Shown: positions 1 to 10,272 of the stretch, one piece after another
Numbering within the stretch: the stretch's first letter is position 1
Layout: each line of letters begins with the position of its first letter
Translations under genes and position numbers: made by a program
Assembly: GCA_023264565.1 (NCBI GenBank)
Contig: JAHFLV010000007.1
Coordinates: forward strand, 1-32,682
Reading direction: 5' to 3'
Length of the DNA: 32,682 nucleotides
DNA from: Candidatus Zambryskiibacteriota bacterium
Lineage (GTDB): Bacteria > Patescibacteriota > Minisyncoccia > Phycocordibacterales > DATGWK01
The notes under the pieces: generated by a model
The model's input: only the letters and a program-made list of their open reading frames with translations
Databases searched by the model: none
What the model was told of the DNA's origin: nothing

Positions 1-225
1 TAGAATTTCTCATTGCTACTGACTCCGTTAATATGATGAGGATGGTTTCTTACGGTCCCGAACATCGGAACTTTGGTTTTCAGTCCTTCCGAAAGGTAAC
101 ATATATTTTATATTATGTCAACAAACGGTTAAACCTGAGGTTTCGAAAGAATTTAAACTAAACTTTTTTCGTCGACTGTAGTATATTAGATACCTACTTA
201 GCTTTAATTAGCCTCAAAAACTCCA

Positions 226-846
226 ATGAAAGATGAACAAGATCACAAAAAAGTAGGGGCGGAAGATACTCAGGACGCTGGGCCGGAAATCACCACCGAC
301 ACCGGTGACGATGTGAGCCTTGAGCAAGACAGTGAATTCAGCGAACACACTGCGCGACAAAATAAAGATGTGGTTGCCGATCTCCGAGCTCGACTCAAAA
401 AAAGCGACGAGGAAAAACGAGAATATCTGACCGGCTGGCAAAAACTGAAAGCTGATTATATAAATTCTCGAAAACAGGACGAAGAAGACAATAAACGCCG
501 CATCAAATATGCCGAAGAAGAACTTTTGACTGAGCTCGCTCCGGTTTTAGACAGTTTTGAAATGGCTTTTGCAAATAAAGAAGAGTTGGCAAAGCTTCCT
601 GAAGTTTGGCGAAAAGGAGTCGAACAAATTCACAATCAATTCTTTGCGATTCTCACGAATCATAAAGTAAAAATTATTGATCCACTTGGCGAGCCATTTG
701 ATCCTCGCGAGTCCGAAGCAGTTGGAATTGTGGAGGTAACCGATCCAAAGCAAGACGACGTAGTCATTTCTGTTCTTCAAAAAGGATATAAGGTGCACGA
801 TAAAATCATCCGACCGGCGAAAGTACGAGTTGGAAAACTCGCATAA
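226..846 (+). CDS. grpE: Nucleotide exchange factor GrpE
   Basis: 206-aa ORF with acidic N-terminus, coiled coil and GrpE-like C-terminus (VISVLQKGYKVHDKIIRPAKVRVGK); directly upstream of dnaK and dnaJ. Confidence 0.95.
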   Translation: MKDEQDHKKVGAEDTQDAGPEITTDTGDDVSLEQDSEFSEHTARQNKDVVADLRARLKKSDEEKREYLTGWQKLKADYINSRKQDEEDNKRRIKYAEEELLTELAPVLDSFEMAFANKEELAKLPEVWRKGVEQIHNQFFAILTNHKVKIIDPLGEPFDPRESEAVGIVEVTDPKQDDVVISVLQKGYKVHDKIIRPAKVRVGKLA

Positions 847-1001
847 AACAGGAAATCGGCCGCGATTGGTAAGTATTTTGCCCGATTTTCCGGCCATTTT
901 GACAGGACTTGAAATTTGGGTCGGGGCCGAATATACTTTGCTCACTACAGATACGAAAGGAAGCGTGATTTTTTTAGTAAAAACATTAAATTCATAAAAC
1001 C

Positions 1002-2924
1002 ATGGCAAAAATAATTGGAATTGATTTGGGAACAACAAATTCTGCAGTCGCCGTCATGGATATCGGCGGCCCAAAAATTTTAGAAAACGCGGAGGGTGCA
1101 CGAACCACTCCATCTATTGTCGCGATCTCAAAAACCGGCGAACGACTCGTTGGTCTTTTGGCAAAACGCCAGTCTGTGACCAACCCTAAGGGCACAATCG
1201 TCGGCATCAAGCGCTTTATTGGCCACACATTTGAGGATCCTGCAGTTCAGAAAGACAAAGCCAACGTTCCATATGACATCATCAAAGGCACCGACGGTGG
1301 CGTTCAGGTCACCATGTCAGGCAAAAATTATCGACCAGAAGAAGTTTCTGCGATGATTTTGGCAAAAATTAAAGCTGATGCGGAAGCAAAACTCGGCGAG
1401 AAAGTGACCGAAGCAATCATCACCGTTCCAGCATACTTCAACGACGCTCAGCGAAAAGCGACAAAAGACGCGGGTCAGATCGCAGGTTTGGATGTAAAAC
1501 GAATCATTAATGAACCAACAGCTGCTGCGCTCGCATATGGATTCAATAAAAAGAAAGAAGAGAAGATCGCAGTCTTCGATTTCGGTGGCGGTACATTCGA
1601 TATCTCTATTTTGGAAGTCGGCGATGAGGTTGTTGAAGTAAAATCAACCGACGGTGACAGTCATTTGGGTGGACGCGACATCGACCAGAAAATCATCAAT
1701 TGGATTGCGGACGAATTCAAGAAAGAAAACGGTATCGATCTCCGAACCGATGCGTTTGCCTTGCAGCGCCTCGATGAAGCAGCGGAAAAGGCAAAAATCG
1801 AGCTCTCAACCGCGATGGAAACTGAAATCAATATTCCATTCGTAACCTCAGACGCCTCTGGTCCAAAGCATTTGATTTTGAAAATGAGTCGAGCAAAGCT
1901 CGAAGATCTCACCAAAGAGTTCATCGACCGCGCTCTGATGATCACCAAGAGAGCCATGGAGGCATCGCCATTCAAAGTTGGCGAGCTCAATGAAGTTATT
2001 CTTGTTGGAGGCCAAACTCGCATGCCTAAGATCGTTGAGGAGGTTAAGAAATTCTTTGGAAAGGAACCGAACAAGTCTATTAACCCAGATGAAGTCGTGG
2101 CACTCGGTGCTGCGATCCAGGGTGGAATTATTTCCGGCGACGTTAAAGACATTCTCTTGCTCGATGTTATTCCGCTTTCTCTCGGTATTGAAACCATGGG
2201 AGGTGTTTCTACAAAACTCATTGAAAAGAACACAACGGTTCCGGCTTCTAAATCTCAAGTTTTCTCAACCGCAGCCGACAACCAAACATCTGTCGAAATT
2301 CACGTTCTTCAAGGTGAACGACCAATGGCGAGCGACAATAAAAGTCTTGGCCGATTTATTTTGGACGGCATTCCACCAGCACGACGCGGTATGCCGCAAG
2401 TTGAAGTTACTTTTGACATCGATGCGAACGGAATTTTGAGCGTCAAAGCAAAAGACAAAGCTTCAAACCGCGAACAATCTATCCGAATCGAAGCAAGCTC
2501 CGGTCTTTCAAAAGACGACATTGCAAAGATGCAGAAGGACGCCGAAGTTCATGCCGCAGAAGATGCTAAGAAGAAAGAAGTAATTGAAGCCAAAAATTTG
2601 GCTGAGCAGCTCATTTACACTTCTGAAAAAGCCCTCGAAGATGCTGGAGCAAAAGTTCCAGACGACGTAAAGAAACCAATTACTGAAAAGATCGAAACTC
2701 TTAAGAAAGAAAAAGCGGGCGACAATCTCGACTCAATAAAAAAAGCTACAACCGAGCTTTCAAACGAAATTCAGAAAATCGGACAGTATATGCAAGGACA
2801 AGCTGGCGGACAAAATCCTGGCTCAAATCCAGATCAGTCTGCAGGTGGCAACTCTGATAGCAACGGCCCAGATGGCGACAATGTTCGCGATGCTGAATAC
2901 AAAGAAAATCCTCCGAAGCAATAG
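1002..2924 (+). CDS. dnaK: Molecular chaperone DnaK (Hsp70)
   Basis: 640 aa; [45 protein letters not shown] motifs. Confidence 0.99.
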   Translation: MAKIIGIDLGTTNSAVAVMDIGGPKILENAEGARTTPSIVAISKTGERLVGLLAKRQSVTNPKGTIVGIKRFIGHTFEDPAVQKDKANVPYDIIKGTDGGVQVTMSGKNYRPEEVSAMILAKIKADAEAKLGEKVTEAIITVPAYFNDAQRKATKDAGQIAGLDVKRIINEPTAAALAYGFNKKKEEKIAVFDFGGGTFDISILEVGDEVVEVKSTDGDSHLGGRDIDQKIINWIADEFKKENGIDLRTDAFALQRLDEAAEKAKIELSTAMETEINIPFVTSDASGPKHLILKMSRAKLEDLTKEFIDRALMITKRAMEASPFKVGELNEVILVGGQTRMPKIVEEVKKFFGKEPNKSINPDEVVALGAAIQGGIISGDVKDILLLDVIPLSLGIETMGGVSTKLIEKNTTVPASKSQVFSTAADNQTSVEIHVLQGERPMASDNKSLGRFILDGIPPARRGMPQVEVTFDIDANGILSVKAKDKASNREQSIRIEASSGLSKDDIAKMQKDAEVHAAEDAKKKEVIEAKNLAEQLIYTSEKALEDAGAKVPDDVKKPITEKIETLKKEKAGDNLDSIKKATTELSNEIQKIGQYMQGQAGGQNPGSNPDQSAGGNSDSNGPDGDNVRDAEYKENPPKQ

Positions 2925-2957
2925 CAAGTAATCGCTGCGCGTTCGCGCGCAAACTAA

Positions 2958-4043
2958 ATGGCAAAAAATTATTACGAAACTCTAGGAATCGACAAATCGG
3001 CCACAAAGGACGAGGTCAAAAAAGCCTTCAGAACGCTCGCACACAAATATCATCCCGACAAAAAGGGAGGCGATGAAGCGAAGTTCAAAGAAGTAAACGA
3101 GGCTTACACAATCCTCATGGACGATAAAAAACGCGCCGAGTACGATGCGTACGGCCGTGTCTTTAGCGATGGTCAGGGTCCTGGCCCAGGTGCCGGCGGT
3201 GGCGGATTCGACGGCTTTGATTTTTCTCAGTTCACCCAGGGCGGTCAGGGCTTTGGTGGCGACATGAATTTCGGAGACATCTTCTCTGAATTTTTTGGCG
3301 GTGGAAGAGGGGAGAAAGTAAAACGCGGCCGAGATATTTCAATCGACGTCGAACTCTCTTTCGAAGAATCAATTTTCGGCATTAACAAAAAAATTCTCCT
3401 CAACAAAACATCACAGTGCCAAACATGTAGCGGTTCAGGTGGCGCTCCTGGTACAGAATTTTTGACCTGCAAAACCTGCAATGGCAAAGGAAAGATTCGC
3501 GAGATGCGCAACACGATTCTCGGTTCATTTGCTTCAGAAAGAACCTGCGGCACCTGTAATGGTCATGGCAAGGTTCCAAAAGAAAAATGTAAAACCTGTG
3601 CGGGTGCAGGTGTTGTTCGTCGAGAAAATGAAATCAGTGTCAAAATCCCAGCAGGAATTGAAGATGGCGAAATGATCCGACTCACAGGCGCAGGAGAAGC
3701 TATCACTGGCGGCTCACCGGGCGACTTGTACATTAAAGTTCATGTCAAAAGACATGCGACCTTCCGCAAAGACGGCCGAAACCTCGTCACCGACCTCAAG
3801 GTAAAACTTTCTGACGCACTCCTCGGCGCCGAACACAATCTCCAAACCCTCGATGGCAATGTAACCCTTAAAATTCCTGCGCACGTAACTTTTGGAGAAG
3901 TTCTTCGCATCAAAGGCAAGGGTGTCCCAGATGACCGCAATAAACGCGGCGACATTATGGTTCGAATCATCATTGAGCTTCCGAAGAGTCTTTCAAGGGA
4001 TGCACGGAAGAAGATTGAGGAGTTGAAGAGGGAGGGGATTTAA
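2958..4043 (+). CDS. dnaJ: Molecular chaperone DnaJ (Hsp40)
   Basis: J domain with HPD (YHPDKKGGD), G/F-rich region, four CxxCxGxG-like zinc repeats. Confidence 0.98.
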   Translation: MAKNYYETLGIDKSATKDEVKKAFRTLAHKYHPDKKGGDEAKFKEVNEAYTILMDDKKRAEYDAYGRVFSDGQGPGPGAGGGGFDGFDFSQFTQGGQGFGGDMNFGDIFSEFFGGGRGEKVKRGRDISIDVELSFEESIFGINKKILLNKTSQCQTCSGSGGAPGTEFLTCKTCNGKGKIREMRNTILGSFASERTCGTCNGHGKVPKEKCKTCAGAGVVRRENEISVKIPAGIEDGEMIRLTGAGEAITGGSPGDLYIKVHVKRHATFRKDGRNLVTDLKVKLSDALLGAEHNLQTLDGNVTLKIPAHVTFGEVLRIKGKGVPDDRNKRGDIMVRIIIELPKSLSRDARKKIEELKREGI

Positions 4044-4047
4044 ATAG

Positions 4048-4074
4048 AAAAACCCGCGGTTCACGCGGGTTTTT
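4048..4074. terminator. Bidirectional intrinsic terminator between dnaJ and the convergent 4098-4598 gene
   Basis: aaaaCCCGCGgttcaCGCGGGttttt, 6-bp GC stem flanked by A and T runs. Confidence 0.85.
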
Positions 4075-4097
4075 GCTTGTAGAAACGTGGAGGTTGC

Positions 4098-4598
4098 TTA
4101 AGCCGACTCTTTCTGCTCCTTCCAGGATGGGCGGTATGGGAACATATCCATACAGCTCCATCTTTTGTAGTGTGCCGCGTGTGCAGTGCACAGATACACA
4201 TTACACACTGAGCCCCAGATATTTATCCACACGATCTCGGCTTGTTCGTGAGAACATTCATCAACCATGCACCTTTTTCGAGGTGAAAGCCGCGCCTTCA
4301 GAACTGCCACGGTACGCCACATGGTGCCAAAGTGCTTGTTTGCGTAGTACTCTGGGTCCCAGTCTGGTTCACGACGAAGTTCTCTTGCCGGGCACATATA
4401 GTATTCCCAGTTTGAATTCCTTTCTCTTTCGTCATGCGCAGAATAGAACATCAGACTGTCTCTTCGATCAAACCGCACGAGGATTTGGGGTGGTCTCCAG
4501 AAACGAAGTTGCACCTCTACGACGAGCCCTTGCTTGTTGTGGAAAATCGAACCGCGATCGATGTCCCTCACGATGTCACCTGGCATCAATATGGCCAT
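4098..4598 (-). CDS. Hypothetical protein, 166 aa, possible C-terminal zinc-binding motif
   Basis: ORF with SD-like GGAG before ATG, a good minus-strand promoter upstream and a shared terminator downstream; Cys/His-rich C-terminus (CMVDECSH...CNVYLCTAHAAHY). Confidence 0.7.
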   Translation of the reverse strand: MAILMPGDIVRDIDRGSIFHNKQGLVVEVQLRFWRPPQILVRFDRRDSLMFYSAHDERERNSNWEYYMCPARELRREPDWDPEYYANKHFGTMWRTVAVLKARLSPRKRCMVDECSHEQAEIVWINIWGSVCNVYLCTAHAAHYKRWSCMDMFPYRPSWKEQKESA

Positions 4599-4642
4599 AG
4601 CTGTACTCCAGAGAATGAGATTTTTAGAACGATTCTGCCCTA

Positions 4643-4671
4643 AAAGTACTCTTCGATATGAGATATGTCAA
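4643..4671 (-). promoter_or_regulatory. Sigma70-type promoter for the 4098-4598 gene
   Basis: Minus strand TTGACA (4671-4666), 17 nt, TACTTT (4648-4643). Confidence 0.6.
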
Positions 4672-4699
4672 AATCATTTTTCCTGCTACAATTTCCAAC

Positions 4700-5695
4700 A
4701 TGTCAGAAATAAAAAGAATGGTCTCAGGCATCAAACCAACCGGCGCACTTCATGTCGGTAATTATTTTGGTGCAATGAAGCAATTCATTGAACAGGCAGG
4801 AAATTACGAAACCTACATTTTCATTGCCGATCTTCACGCCATCATCAGCGTTCAAAATGGAGCAGAACTCCGCGCAAACGTTTTGAATGTTGCGATCGAC
4901 TATCTTGCAGCTGGACTCGATCCTAAAAAGGCGACGATTTTTGTGCAGTCACAGGTGCCAGCCCACACCGAGCTTGCTTGGATTTTTAACTGCATCACCA
5001 CCATGCCATATTTGATGCGCGCGCATGCTTTTAAAGATGCCGAAGCAAAAAACAAAGAAATCAACGTTGGAGTTTTTGATTATCCACTTCTTATGGCTGC
5101 AGATATTTTGCTTTACGGCGCCCATGTTGTGCCGGTCGGTCAGGATCAAAAGCAGCATTTGGAAATTGCCAAAGACACTGCGCAGAAGTTCAACCGAATC
5201 TTTTCTCCAGGCATACCAGTTTTTGAAGAACCAGAGCCGCTAATTTTGCCAGATGTCGGTGTTGTACCCGGCACAGATGGTCAGAAAATGAGCAAAAGTT
5301 ATAACAATACTATCGGCCTTTTTGCGACCGACGAAGAAATTCGCACTGCGGTTATGAAAATACCAACTGACTCAAAAGGTGTCGCTGATCCAAAAGATCC
5401 TGAAACCTGCAAAGTTTTTGCGATCCATAAACTGTTCGCCACAAAAGAAGAACTCGAGAGTCTGCGAAACCGTTACATGGTTACCAATGGCGCGCAGGGA
5501 ATTGGCTATAAAGAGTCAAAAGATCTTTTGGTAGGTTATGCATCTCGATTTATTACTCCGATGCGCGAACGCCGTGCAAAAATTGCCGCAAACCCAAAGA
5601 AGGTCATGAAGATGCTTGAAAAGGGAAATAAAAAGGCCCAGAAAGTGACTGAAAAAATGATGGAGCGAGTACGCGAGGCGGTTGGGCTTCGATAA
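4700..5695 (+). CDS. trpS: Tryptophan--tRNA ligase
   Basis: SGIKPTGALHVGNYFGA (HIGH-type) and GQKMSKSYNN (KMSKS); start placed at MSEIKRM, 7 nt after a TACAAT box. Confidence 0.96.
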   Translation: MSEIKRMVSGIKPTGALHVGNYFGAMKQFIEQAGNYETYIFIADLHAIISVQNGAELRANVLNVAIDYLAAGLDPKKATIFVQSQVPAHTELAWIFNCITTMPYLMRAHAFKDAEAKNKEINVGVFDYPLLMAADILLYGAHVVPVGQDQKQHLEIAKDTAQKFNRIFSPGIPVFEEPEPLILPDVGVVPGTDGQKMSKSYNNTIGLFATDEEIRTAVMKIPTDSKGVADPKDPETCKVFAIHKLFATKEELESLRNRYMVTNGAQGIGYKESKDLLVGYASRFITPMRERRAKIAANPKKVMKMLEKGNKKAQKVTEKMMERVREAVGLR

Positions 5696-5726
5696 TGAGT
5701 TGGTTTGAATAATACATTTTCACTGA

Positions 5727-6452
5727 ATGGCATTTCACATAAAAACTGAACATTTTCATGGGCCGTTCGATCTTCTCCTTGATCTTATTGAGCGTCGCAA
5801 ACTTCATATAAACGAAATTTCATTAGCCAAAGTCACTGATGACTTTATCAGCTACATAGAATCTCAAGAAAATTTTCCGATGGGTGAGTCGGCGAATTTT
5901 ATTTTAGTTGCGTCAACTTTGCTTCTCATAAAATCTCGATCGCTTTTACCAAATCTTGAACTGACCCAAGAAGAACAGGGTGATATCAAGTCTCTTGAAC
6001 TTCGCCTGGCGATTTATAAAAGAATCCGCGAAGCTAGCAAGACAATCGAGGACCGATATGGAAATGTGCAGCTTTTTGCTCCGGAAAAGCGCGATTTCAC
6101 GGAAATTGTCTTTTCTCCTGGTGCACTTTCCCAAACAAGCATTACCGAAGCCATAAAACGCATTCTCTTGGCCATTCCAAAGGTTCAGGCTTTGCCGAAG
6201 GTTGTAGTCCAGAAAGTCATCAGTTTGGAGGAAATGATTGACCGACTCACAAAACGCGTTGAGCATAGCCTTAAAATGAGTTTTAGGGAGTTTACGGGCC
6301 GCGAGAAAAGCGAGAAAATTAATGTTATAGTTGGGTTTCTAGCCATGCTAGAGCTCGTAAAACGGGGCATTATAAAGGCCGAACAAAAGGGCTCTTTTGA
6401 CGAAATCGAGATCGAAACCCAGGCGGCAGTCGGGGTGCCAACGTACACATAA
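5727..6452 (+). CDS. scpA: Segregation and condensation protein A
   Basis: HGPFDLLLDLIERRKLHINEISLAKVTDDFISYI, classic ScpA N-terminus; followed by scpB. Confidence 0.95.
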   Translation: MAFHIKTEHFHGPFDLLLDLIERRKLHINEISLAKVTDDFISYIESQENFPMGESANFILVASTLLLIKSRSLLPNLELTQEEQGDIKSLELRLAIYKRIREASKTIEDRYGNVQLFAPEKRDFTEIVFSPGALSQTSITEAIKRILLAIPKVQALPKVVVQKVISLEEMIDRLTKRVEHSLKMSFREFTGREKSEKINVIVGFLAMLELVKRGIIKAEQKGSFDEIEIETQAAVGVPTYT

Positions 6453-6479
6453 ATCGTACATATAATCCGCGCCATATTT

Positions 6480-7025
6480 ATGCCACTTTCTCTTGAATCA
6501 AAAATCGAAGCTTTGCTTTTTTGGAAAGCTGAGCCTATGAGTATCAAGGAAATTTCAAAATTTCTTGAAGTTGAAGTCGGCGATGTGGAAAGCTCCATCG
6601 AAACTCTTAAAGCAGCATTAGCTGGGCGAGGTCTCGGAATCGTTCAAAATGGCGGCGAAATAATGCTCTACACAGCTCCAGAAGCAAGCGAGCTCATCAA
6701 AAAGCTGACCAAAGAAGAGCTTGCAAGGGAAGTCAGCAAAGCAGGTATCGAAGTTTTGTCACTCATCATCTACCGCGGACCGATTTCAAAAAAAGATATC
6801 GATTATATCCGCGGCGTGAACTCGAGTTACATCATTCGAAATTTGCTTGTCCGAGGTTTGATCGAACGAGTTGAAAATGGTGACAGTCGAAGTTTCGTGT
6901 ATCAACCAACCTTTGAATTTTTGGCTCATCTCGGAGTTTCAAAAAAAGAAGAATTGCCTGATTTTGAAACTGTTCAAAAAGATATCGCTGCGTTTATGGC
7001 AAACGACATAGAAAAAAATGGATAA
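6480..7025 (+). CDS. scpB: Segregation and condensation protein B
   Basis: IEALLFWKAEPMSIKEISKFLE, EVLSLIIYRGPISKKDIDYIRGVNSSYIIRNLLVRGLIE winged-helix pattern. Confidence 0.95.
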   Translation: MPLSLESKIEALLFWKAEPMSIKEISKFLEVEVGDVESSIETLKAALAGRGLGIVQNGGEIMLYTAPEASELIKKLTKEELAREVSKAGIEVLSLIIYRGPISKKDIDYIRGVNSSYIIRNLLVRGLIERVENGDSRSFVYQPTFEFLAHLGVSKKEELPDFETVQKDIAAFMANDIEKNG

Positions 7026-7977
7026 CGACATTATCAAACAAAAAAACGAAAAAGTGTTGGTCGCTGTTGTGGCGGTCGGTTTGGTATTGATCGTAATGGT
7101 AGCTTTGTATATCTATTCAAAAAATCAGCACGTCAAAATCGACCATATCAATAATTCAATCGTACAAAACACCGGAACTGTCACTGATCCTTTTGCAAAC
7201 ATGAATTTGTTTGCACACTCAGCCGTGGTCTGGGATGTAAAAAATCAAAAGTTTTTATATAAGAAAAATGAACAGGATGTTGTTCCGCTTGCGTCTTTGA
7301 CCAAACTCATGACTGCGCTCGCAGCTGTAGAAATTTTGCCAAATGGCTCAAATATTAAAATCACTAACGAATATCTTCAAGAAGAAGCGCCAAAAGAATT
7401 GCTTGCAAATGAAAATTGGGATCTCCGAAAACTCATTTCTTTAACCTTACTTTCTTCTTCAAACGCTGGGGCGCGAGCAATCGCCACTGTTGCCGGAGCC
7501 TTTTTGCCACAAAAACAAACCGAGGATACTCGCCAAGTATTCATCGACTACCTAAACAAGCGAGCAGGGGAACTCAAACTCGATTCTATGCGTTTTTACA
7601 ACGACAGCGGTCTTGATCTCGACACCGAAGAAAGCGGGGCATACGGCAGTGCTCAGGACGTTGCAAAACTCATGGATTACATCATCAAAACTCAGCCGAA
7701 TTTGCTTGAATCAACTAAATTTTCAAATCTAACATTGACCTCAAACAACAACTCGGTCCACCAGGTTAAAAACACCAACATCATCATCGACAGCATCCCT
7801 GGTGTTGCGGCTTCAAAAACCGGCTATACGGATTTAGCGCAAGGAAACCTGATGGTGGAATTTTCACCAGGCCTGGAAGGTCCGTACGTCGCAGTTGTAT
7901 TGGGATCAACATTTGAAGGTCGTTTTACCGACATAGACAAATTGATCAACGCAACAATTCAAAATATTTCAAAATAA
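7018..7977 (+). CDS. D-alanyl-D-alanine carboxypeptidase (S11-type penicillin-binding protein)
   Basis: N-terminal TM; SxxK (SLTK), SxN (SSN) and KTG (KTGYT) motifs; overlaps the scpB 3' end. Confidence 0.92.
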   Translation: MDNDIIKQKNEKVLVAVVAVGLVLIVMVALYIYSKNQHVKIDHINNSIVQNTGTVTDPFANMNLFAHSAVVWDVKNQKFLYKKNEQDVVPLASLTKLMTALAAVEILPNGSNIKITNEYLQEEAPKELLANENWDLRKLISLTLLSSSNAGARAIATVAGAFLPQKQTEDTRQVFIDYLNKRAGELKLDSMRFYNDSGLDLDTEESGAYGSAQDVAKLMDYIIKTQPNLLESTKFSNLTLTSNNNSVHQVKNTNIIIDSIPGVAASKTGYTDLAQGNLMVEFSPGLEGPYVAVVLGSTFEGRFTDIDKLINATIQNISK

Positions 7978-7989
7978 TTATTTAAATAT

Positions 7990-9072
7990 ATGCCAATCGA
8001 TATCGTCAAAGTATTTCTACCATCTGTTATTGCCTTTGTTATCGGAATCGCTATTACTCCAGCAATCACACATTACCTCTACACTTACAAACTGTGGAAA
8101 AAACAGAGCGTTCAAAAAACTATCGATGGTCGTGAAGCGACAATCTCTGCATCACTTCACAACGACGAAGTAAAAAAAATCCCTCGCATGGGCGGCTTAG
8201 TAGTTTGGATTTCAGTTACGATTACCGCGCTTCTTTTTTGGATTATTGCATTCATTACCAAAACAGATTTTTTTGGAAAATTAGATTTCATTAGTCGAAG
8301 TCAAACATGGTTGCCATTCGCAACACTTATTTTCGGCGGAGTCGTTGGTTTTGTTGATGACTTTTTGGGTACACAAGGCGGCGCAGGAAAGGGTGGATAC
8401 ATTGGCGGCGGATTGTCACTTAAAAAGCGTCTTTTGCTTGTCGGTCTCATGGGTCTACTCTGTGCGTCATGGTTTTATTTCAAACTCGACATTCATTCGA
8501 TTGGTTTACCATTTGTAGGTGATCTTAATATCGGCCTTTTGTTTATTCCACTGTTTATTTTGGTTGTTATCGGTATTTACTCTGGTGGCGTGATCGACGG
8601 TATCGACGGACTTTCAGGAGGTATTTTGGCTTCAATTTTCGGCGCATATGCCGGTATCGCTTTTTATCAGCAACAAATTGATCTCGCAGCTTTCTGTGCA
8701 GTGATTGTGGGAGGTATTTTGGCCTTTCTTTGGTTTAACATTCCACCGGCACGATTTTTCATGTCAGAAACCGGCATGATGGGACTTACGATTACTTTGG
8801 CAGTCATTGCTTTTATGACCGATTCACTCGGTGAGGGCTACGGACTTTTGGTTTTACCAATCATCGCACTTCCACTCGTTCTCACCACGCTTTCAAATAT
8901 TATTCAGGTGCTGTCAAAAAAATTCAGGAATGGAAAAAAGGTTTTCAAAGTAGCGCCGCTTCACCATCATTTCCAAGCAATCGGCTGGCCTTCATATAAA
9001 GTGACAATGCGTTACTGGGTTGTTGGAATCGTGTGTGCTATCACCGGAATGATTTTGGCTCTTATTGGCTAA
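7990..9072 (+). CDS. mraY: Phospho-N-acetylmuramoyl-pentapeptide-transferase
   Basis: Multi-TM; GFVDDFLG, GGVIDGIDGLSGG, PLHHHFQAIGWPSYKV motifs. Confidence 0.97.
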   Translation: MPIDIVKVFLPSVIAFVIGIAITPAITHYLYTYKLWKKQSVQKTIDGREATISASLHNDEVKKIPRMGGLVVWISVTITALLFWIIAFITKTDFFGKLDFISRSQTWLPFATLIFGGVVGFVDDFLGTQGGAGKGGYIGGGLSLKKRLLLVGLMGLLCASWFYFKLDIHSIGLPFVGDLNIGLLFIPLFILVVIGIYSGGVIDGIDGLSGGILASIFGAYAGIAFYQQQIDLAAFCAVIVGGILAFLWFNIPPARFFMSETGMMGLTITLAVIAFMTDSLGEGYGLLVLPIIALPLVLTTLSNIIQVLSKKFRNGKKVFKVAPLHHHFQAIGWPSYKVTMRYWVVGIVCAITGMILALIG

Positions 9073-9132
9073 TATTTCTGACTAGAAAGTTCGGGCACGA
9101 AGGGGTGAAGGGGGCGTTCGCAGTTTAAAACA

Positions 9133-10251
9133 ATGAAAAATAAAAACAAAGTCGATAAATGGTTTTTGATCGCCATTATAACCATGGCAGCCGGCGGTTT
9201 TTTCATTTTCATGTCTGCGTCTCTCGGTCTTTTGGCACGCGAGGGCGCACGATTTTCAAACGTGGCGTTTTCTCAAGCCTTTCTCGGTTTGTTTTTAGGA
9301 AGCATTGCGTGTTTCTTCACATCAAGAATCAATTACCGTTTCTGGCGTCAATATTCCTTTTATTTTTTCCTTGCGTCACTTATTTTAACTCTTGCTGTTT
9401 TTATTCCAGGGTTAGGACTAGACCACGGCGGCGCAAGACGTTGGATCGTTATTGGATCTTTCTCCATTCAAACCTCAGAATTTCTTAAGATCGGCTTTAT
9501 TATGTATCTGGCAGCATGGCTTTCTGGGGTTAAAAAACAGGTCATAACCATGCGATATGGTTTCCTGCCATTCGTTATTTTGACCGGCGTTGTTGGAATA
9601 GTGCTTTTGGTTCAACCAGACACTGACACTTTTGGAATATTGGCGCTCACAGCTTTGGCTATGTATGCGGTGAGTGGTGGTCGATGGCGGCACATTGGTT
9701 TGGTGCTTTTGGTTGGTATCTTGAGTTTTGCCGCGATCGCATATTCTCGTCCATATGTCATGGATCGAGTGATGACTTTTATTCATCCAGCAAATGACCA
9801 GCAGGGTTCAAGCTATCAACTCAACCAGTCACTCATTGCTATTGGCTCAGGTAAAATTTTTGGTAGGGGATTTGGTCAGAGCGTCCAGAAGTTTAGCTTC
9901 CTACCAGAACCAATCGGTGACTCGATTTTTGCAGTCATGGCCGAGGAGTGGGGTTTTGTTGGAAGCATCGTACTGATTTTCGTCTATCTTTTCTTTACCT
10001 TCAGAGGTATGCGAATCGCCATGAATTCCCCTGACACCTTCGGTGGACTGCTCGCATTTGGAATTGTTATACTGATCACAGCCCAGTCTTTTTGGAATAT
10101 TGGCGCAATGCTTGGAGTATTGCCACTTTCCGGAATCCCATTACTTTTCGTAAGTCATGGTGGAACGGCGCTTTTCATTACGTTAGCCGAAGTTGGTATC
10201 GTTTTGAATATTTCACGTTTTCAGAAAAAGGAACGATTGGAGCGCGCATAA
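9133..10251 (+). CDS. ftsW: FtsW/RodA/SpoVE family peptidoglycan glycosyltransferase, likely FtsW
   Basis: Multi-TM; GARRWIVIGSFSIQTSEFLKIG, PEPIGDSIFAVMAEEWGF, PLSGIPLLFVSHGGTALF; between mraY and murG. Confidence 0.94.
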   Translation: MKNKNKVDKWFLIAIITMAAGGFFIFMSASLGLLAREGARFSNVAFSQAFLGLFLGSIACFFTSRINYRFWRQYSFYFFLASLILTLAVFIPGLGLDHGGARRWIVIGSFSIQTSEFLKIGFIMYLAAWLSGVKKQVITMRYGFLPFVILTGVVGIVLLVQPDTDTFGILALTALAMYAVSGGRWRHIGLVLLVGILSFAAIAYSRPYVMDRVMTFIHPANDQQGSSYQLNQSLIAIGSGKIFGRGFGQSVQKFSFLPEPIGDSIFAVMAEEWGFVGSIVLIFVYLFFTFRGMRIAMNSPDTFGGLLAFGIVILITAQSFWNIGAMLGVLPLSGIPLLFVSHGGTALFITLAEVGIVLNISRFQKKERLERA

Positions 10252-10272
10252 CATTTTGAATAACACACATAT

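Noticed and set aside
1-225. Left-edge non-coding region
   Set aside because: No convincing ORF, RNA or regulatory structure by eye; may belong to an upstream truncated context
847-1001. Possible heat-shock sigma site (CTTGAAA...) or CIRCE upstream of dnaK
   Set aside because: No CIRCE inverted repeat (TTAGCACTC-N9-GAGTGCTAA) found and the -10 half does not fit well
547-1038. 163-aa minus ORF antisense to grpE
   Set aside because: Shadow ORF over a confident gene; no family resemblance or start signals
1661-2258. 136- and 190-aa minus ORFs antisense to dnaK
   Set aside because: Shadow ORFs of a highly conserved gene
4073-4600. 175-aa plus ORF opposite the 4098-4598 minus gene
   Set aside because: The minus ORF has promoter, SD and terminator; the plus ORF has low-complexity shadow composition
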